Source of the DNA: Brevibacillus centrosporus
GTDB taxonomy: Bacteria; Bacillota; Bacilli; Brevibacillales; Brevibacillaceae
Length of the DNA: 64,000 nucleotides
Direction: 5' to 3'
Assembly: GCF_003710815.1 (NCBI RefSeq)
Contig: NZ_RHHP01000005.1
Location: 59,781-123,780 of the forward strand
A program made the translations under genes and the position numbers. A model generated the notes under the pieces. The model was not told the DNA's origin and did not search any database. It worked only from the letters and a program-made list of their open reading frames with translations. Shown one piece after another: positions 60,559 to 64,000 of this stretch. Each line of letters begins with the position of its first letter. Position 1 is the stretch's first letter.

Positions 60559-61714
60559 GCTGAACGGCCCAGTCATCGGGGATGGAAGCACTTGGTTATA
60601 TGATTGGTTAAATATGCCTTATATCAGTGCTTCAAAGATATCAAAAGAGTTGGATGAAGCGCGTGGTGATGATGTCGAGCTTTATATCAATTCGGGCGGA
60701 GGTTCGGTATTCGCTGGATCTGAAGGTTATACCATCCTGAAAGAGTACCCTGGAAAGGTCACGGCTAAAATCACAGGTGTAGCAGCGAGTGCTGCCTCAT
60801 TCCTGGCAATGTCTGCTGATGAGATTATGATGTCGCCGACTGCGCAAATGATGATTCACAATGCTGCAACGTGGACGGATGGGGACAAGAATACTCATTC
60901 CAGCAACACGAACATGCTTCACGGTACGGACGTTGCAATCACCAATGCATACCGATTGAAGACAGGGAGAAGCATGGATGAATTGCTTGACCTGATGAAC
61001 AAAACAACATGGATGAACGCACAGCAGGCGGTTGAGTTGGGGTTTGCTGACGGTATTCTGTTCGATGAGGAAAACTCTCTTGTCTCCGTATCGAACAGTA
61101 TTAGTGGAGAAATTCCGCCGCAAGTTGTTGATAAACTCCGTGATGTTCTGATCGGGTCGATGATCAAAGGCAAAATGACGACAAAGACAATGGCTGGAGG
61201 CGGCAGCAATGCCATTCCCTTTGAAGGGATGGACTTGTCAGCTATCTTGCAGCAAGGTGGGATTTTAAACTCACTCGAGCTGGACAACATCCCGGCTGAC
61301 CAATGTAATACAAAGGAGGAACCAGAAACCATGGATTTTAAAGAATTGAAAGAAAAACACCCCAACCTGGTCAACGAAATTATGACACAGGCTATTACTG
61401 CTGAACGCAGCCGAATCTCTGCGCTAAATGAATTGGCCGATGCTCCTGGAGCTGCACCGTTTATAAAAGATGCTATCGCAAACGGAGAGACTGCTGGCGA
61501 TGTGGCAATGAAAATTATTAAGGCTTCAGCTGAACGCGTAAAGCAAGAAGGCGAAAACCGACAAACAGACGCTGAGAATAGCAAAGTGACAGAAGTTGTC
61601 TCGCAGCCACCAGCAAATCAGGAGACGAATGAGGCCGCAGATGAAGCTGCTGCAATTGAGAACATGGTTCAGTACGCAACAGAACTGATCAATAAAAAAG
61701 GAGGTCGCCAATAA
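60542..61714 (+). CDS. Phage head maturation protease (ClpP/S49 type) fused to scaffold domain
   Basis: A 390-residue protein. The N-terminal 190 residues have the ClpP fold: LYINSGGGSVFAG, GVAASAASFLAMSADEI with Ser83 as nucleophile and MMIHNA with His106. Residues about 260-390 (MDFKELKEKHPNLVNEIMTQAITAERSRISALNELA...) form a coiled scaffold domain. ATG 60542 with GGAGGTG upstream is the start. As in lambda gpC/Nu3, an internal start near 61331 may give free scaffold. It directs prohead assembly and cleaves scaffold and portal ends. Confidence 0.94.
   Translation: MPKKIKLNGPVIGDGSTWLYDWLNMPYISASKISKELDEARGDDVELYINSGGGSVFAGSEGYTILKEYPGKVTAKITGVAASAASFLAMSADEIMMSPTAQMMIHNAATWTDGDKNTHSSNTNMLHGTDVAITNAYRLKTGRSMDELLDLMNKTTWMNAQQAVELGFADGILFDEENSLVSVSNSISGEIPPQVVDKLRDVLIGSMIKGKMTTKTMAGGGSNAIPFEGMDLSAILQQGGILNSLELDNIPADQCNTKEEPETMDFKELKEKHPNLVNEIMTQAITAERSRISALNELADAPGAAPFIKDAIANGETAGDVAMKIIKASAERVKQEGENRQTDAENSKVTEVVSQPPANQETNEAADEAAAIENMVQYATELINKKGGRQ
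61312..61333 (+). promoter_or_regulatory. Internal ribosome binding site and start for a nested scaffold protein
   Basis: AAAGGAGG (61312-61319), 11 nt spacing and an in-frame ATG at 61331 inside the protease gene. The product would be 127 residues, the helical scaffold part only, as lambda Nu3 is nested in gene C. Confidence 0.75.
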
Positions 61715-62106
61715 TGCCAACATACGAAAGTGTTAAATTTGATGATTTGTTCGCTGGTGGAGTTAAGCCACCAACAGCAATTGCTGTCGTTGTCAAAGCC
61801 GGTTCCGGGGTAATTACTCGAGGTATGGTACTTGGAAAGACCACTCAACTAGGTGAGTCCGATCTTTACGCAGGTACACCTATCATGGTTCCTGTGGATT
61901 CTACCAAAACAGACGGTTCAGAGGAACCATATGCAATCTTGGCTGACGTCGAAGTAGACGCTACGTCCAAAGATGTGCGCGCTGTGGCTTACACAGATGG
62001 AGAATTCAATCGCGCGGCGCTCAAGTTTGGCGGCGCTGATACCATTGCGACGCATGAAACAGCGCTGCGTAAGATCGGCATTATTACAAAACGAGTTGTA
62101 AAATAA
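61714..62106 (+). CDS. Phage head decoration protein (lambda gpD-like)
   Basis: A 130-residue capsid-stabilising protein. AIAVVVKAGSGVITRGMVLGKTT and YAILADVEVDATSKDVRAVAYTDGEFNRAALKFGG match the gpD trimer fold. GGAGG precedes the ATG, which overlaps the protease stop by one base. It would bind the expanded capsid at three-fold sites. Confidence 0.9.
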   Translation: MPTYESVKFDDLFAGGVKPPTAIAVVVKAGSGVITRGMVLGKTTQLGESDLYAGTPIMVPVDSTKTDGSEEPYAILADVEVDATSKDVRAVAYTDGEFNRAALKFGGADTIATHETALRKIGIITKRVVK

Positions 62107-62120
62107 GGAGGACCTACACA

Positions 62121-63158
62121 ATGGCAAGAGATATTTACTCGTTCCCCTACTTGTTCCGCGTGGTTGAGGCATTCCCAAAACCAAGCACGTACATTCTTGA
62201 TCAATTCTTTACAGAAGGAGAAATTTTCGAAAAAGAAGAGATCGAAATCCAAACCAAAAAAGGACACAAACCTATTGCTCCCTATGTAAACGAGTTGTTG
62301 CCGGGAAAAGTTATTTTGCGGACTGGATTTACCGCCAAGCAATACAAACCAGCGCTGGTAAAACCGATGCGAATCATTACAACGAATGACGTGAAGGTAC
62401 GACAAGCTGGTGAGAGCCTGTACAACCCTGAAAGTCCAGACGTCCGGGCACAAAAGCTACTGACGAAAGACTTGGTTGAGCTCAATGACTCAATCGTACA
62501 GCGTATGGTAGAAATGGGTTCAAGCCTGATGTTCACTGGAAAGGTTGTTCAAATCGGTGAGGGAGTCAGTCAAGAATTGGACTATGACTTTGAAAACACC
62601 TATACCTTGTCTGGTACCGACCTTTTTTCTAACGATGCAGCGGACATTCTGGATACACTCGCAAATATCAAGCGGGATGTTATGCAAAAAAGCGGACGAA
62701 CGCCACGTAAAATCCTCACTACTTACGAAGTGGGCAAACGAATCATGTCCCACCCTAAAGTGTTGGAGCTTGCAAAGATCAACAATAGCGCTGTTATTAT
62801 GGCTGGAAATCTCAATCAAGAACTATTGCCGGACGGCGTGACATATCACGGATACCTGCAGCAAGTTGATTTGCATATTTACAGCCTGATTGCTAGCTAT
62901 ACAAACGACAATGGAATTGAAACCGATGTTGTTCCTGCGGGAACTTTGGCGATGCTACCTGATGGAAAGCCATTTGAGTTTGCATACGGTGCCAATCTGA
63001 TCATGGGTGACAACGGGGCATTCCAGTATGTCAAGGCCCGCATCACGCCGCAGTCTTGGACCACAAAAGAGCCAGCTGCACGCTATCTGCAAATGCTCTC
63101 AAGGCCGTTCCCGATTCCTGCAGATGTGAACGGGTGGGCTGTAGCAAAGGTGCTATAA
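62121..63158 (+). CDS. Phage major capsid protein (lambda gpE-like)
   Basis: A 345-residue protein of the HK97 fold, gpE branch. FFTEGEIFEKEEIEIQTKKGHKPIAPYV at the N-terminus, SRTPRKILTTYEVGKRI-type P-domain sequence and WTTKEPAARYLQMLSRPFPIP near the end are typical. AAGGAGG precedes the ATG. It forms the capsid shell. Confidence 0.94.
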   Translation: MARDIYSFPYLFRVVEAFPKPSTYILDQFFTEGEIFEKEEIEIQTKKGHKPIAPYVNELLPGKVILRTGFTAKQYKPALVKPMRIITTNDVKVRQAGESLYNPESPDVRAQKLLTKDLVELNDSIVQRMVEMGSSLMFTGKVVQIGEGVSQELDYDFENTYTLSGTDLFSNDAADILDTLANIKRDVMQKSGRTPRKILTTYEVGKRIMSHPKVLELAKINNSAVIMAGNLNQELLPDGVTYHGYLQQVDLHIYSLIASYTNDNGIETDVVPAGTLAMLPDGKPFEFAYGANLIMGDNGAFQYVKARITPQSWTTKEPAARYLQMLSRPFPIPADVNGWAVAKVL

Positions 63159-63174
63159 AAGGAGGCATACAGTA

Positions 63175-63345
63175 ATGGCATTCATCGTTACAAAGGGTAC
63201 AGTACGCCATAACGGCAAGGATTACAAAATGGGCGAAGAATTGCCCACTCTAAAAAAAGAAGAGGCTGAACGACTGGTTGGACTCGAAGTGATCGAAGCG
63301 ACGGAAAAGACACCACGAAGCAAAGACAAAACTCCATCTGAGTAG
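63175..63345 (+). CDS. Small phage structural-module protein, 56 residues
   Basis: Too short for routine ORF lists. MAFIVTKGTVRHNGKDYKMGEELPTLKKEEAERLVGLEVIE reads as a small beta/helix domain seen between capsid and connector genes in many phages (DUF7210-like). AAAGGAGG lies 7 nt upstream. Role unknown; position suggests a connector or capsid accessory. Confidence 0.75.
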   Translation: MAFIVTKGTVRHNGKDYKMGEELPTLKKEEAERLVGLEVIEATEKTPRSKDKTPSE

Positions 63346-63356
63346 AGGGGATAAAT

Positions 63357-63677
63357 ATGAATTTCAAGGATCAGCTAGCGATTGACGCGGCTGTTTTTTT
63401 TAACCCCAATGAGTTCGGTGAGACACATCTCATCGAAAACAGGCAGATGGTCATTGTTATCGACAACCATGAATTACTTCATCGTAAAGCGAATACTGCT
63501 AACCCGGACGATGGAATCCATGACGCAGAAATCCTGTTCTACGCCAAACGCGAGGATTTCCCTCAGCGCCCTGCAGTTGATAGCTGGCTTATCATGGATG
63601 GGAAACAGTACCGGGTTGCAGTCGTCCAAGAAGACGATGTTTCCTATACCATTGCATTGCGAGCGAACGGTTCATGA
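63357..63677 (+). CDS. Head-tail attachment protein (lambda gpFII-like)
   Basis: A 106-residue beta-barrel connector protein. MVIVIDNHELLHRKA, EILFYAKREDFPQRPAVDSWLIMDGKQYRVAVVQEDDVSYTIALRA match the Phage_attach (gpFII) family. AGGGGATAA lies upstream of the ATG. It overlaps the next gene by 4 bp (ATGA). Confidence 0.85.
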   Translation: MNFKDQLAIDAAVFFNPNEFGETHLIENRQMVIVIDNHELLHRKANTANPDDGIHDAEILFYAKREDFPQRPAVDSWLIMDGKQYRVAVVQEDDVSYTIALRANGS

Positions 63678-64000
63678 TAACGCTGGATGCTAGCAAGCTG
63701 CAGGAAGTAGAACAGAGGCTTGGTGAGTACCGAAAAAAAACACCAGTCGTCCTCTATCGTGCAATCAATCGAGCTGCGGATAACTTGAAAACGAACGCTG
63801 CCAAAGAGGTACGTAATTCGTACATCATTAAGGCAAGCGAAGTAAAGAGTACATTCAGCATCAGCAGAGCAACCAGCAAACGGATAGCGGCTTCTGTTAC
63901 GTCTCGTGGCAATGCTTTGGGGTTGGAAAAGTTTAAAGTGAGCCCCAAGCAACCGAGACCAGAAAGGCCACCGAAAAGCCTCAAAGTTCAAGTCAGAAAA
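63674..64000 (+). CDS. Phage minor tail protein gpZ-like, 3' end cut by window edge
   Basis: The first 109 residues are visible (MITLDASKLQEVEQRLGEYRKKTPVVLYRAINRAADNLKT...), open to the last base. Helical N-terminus with Y-R-A-I-N-R-A, then SYIIKASEVKSTFSISRATSKRI, is typical of lambda gpZ-type tail proteins next to gpFII. Overlaps the preceding stop by 4 bp, so translation is coupled. Confidence 0.8.
   Translation, partial: MITLDASKLQEVEQRLGEYRKKTPVVLYRAINRAADNLKTNAAKEVRNSYIIKASEVKSTFSISRATSKRIAASVTSRGNALGLEKFKVSPKQPRPERPPKSLKVQVRK

Noticed and set aside
1..64000. tRNA or rRNA genes
   Set aside because: No cloverleaf with TTCGANNC T-arm or rRNA core sequence was seen on either strand.

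Overview
The window looks like chromosome from an endospore-forming Firmicute of the Brevibacillus/Paenibacillaceae type. This rests on strong AGGAGG-type ribosome binding sites, a gerE gene, a csaB-type S-layer anchoring gene, and a gene order (lcfA-fadR-fadB-etfB-etfA-trxA ... uvrC-lysC-yslB-sdhC-sdhA-sdhB ... gerE) that matches the known Bacillus subtilis order. The genus is inferred from gene content, not from a search.

Layout. 1-1310: the 3' end of a thioredoxin-like gene and a D-aminopeptidase (dppA). 1449-18280: an envelope polysaccharide region with two GT4 glycosyltransferases, MFS transporters, a lipoprotein / beta-propeller-like membrane protein / O-antigen-ligase-like operon, two MVF-type lipid-oligosaccharide flippases, a CapK-like adenylating enzyme, a methyltransferase and csaB. 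18429-23909: a small membrane protein, an L11-methyltransferase-like enzyme, thiolase, an LCP ligase and a long-chain acyl-CoA synthetase. 24051-27379: FadR with its own operator, enoyl-CoA hydratase and electron transfer flavoprotein (beta-oxidation). 27603-33010: thioredoxin and a complete LivJHMGF branched-chain amino acid ABC transporter. 33147-41099: DUF2164 gene, a 25-bp tandem repeat, uvrC, lysC under a lysine riboswitch, yslB and the sdhCAB operon.

41100-52690 is more accessory: a decayed MFS pseudogene set in dispersed repeats, a MarR-controlled DHA2 efflux pump, a very large secreted subtilase, a stand-alone CheX, an M24 peptidase and an orphan pair of peptide-type ABC permeases. 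From 52881 gerE runs on the minus strand. Its conserved coding region begins immediately beside foreign DNA and has no visible ribosome binding site.

From about 53.1 kb to the window end lies the left part of a lambda-type siphovirus prophage. It has small accessory genes, a strongly structured intergenic region that may be a non-coding RNA, five 24-bp palindromic repeats, then terS, terL, a joining protein, portal, ClpP-type protease with a nested scaffold start, gpD decoration protein, major capsid protein, gpFII and a partial gpZ tail gene. The prophage therefore appears to interrupt the 5' end of the sporulation gene gerE; the other junction, the integrase and the early genes are outside the window. 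The gerE interruption, the structured RNA candidate, the 24-bp repeat array and the two internal translation starts (lysC and phage protease) are the observations most worth following.
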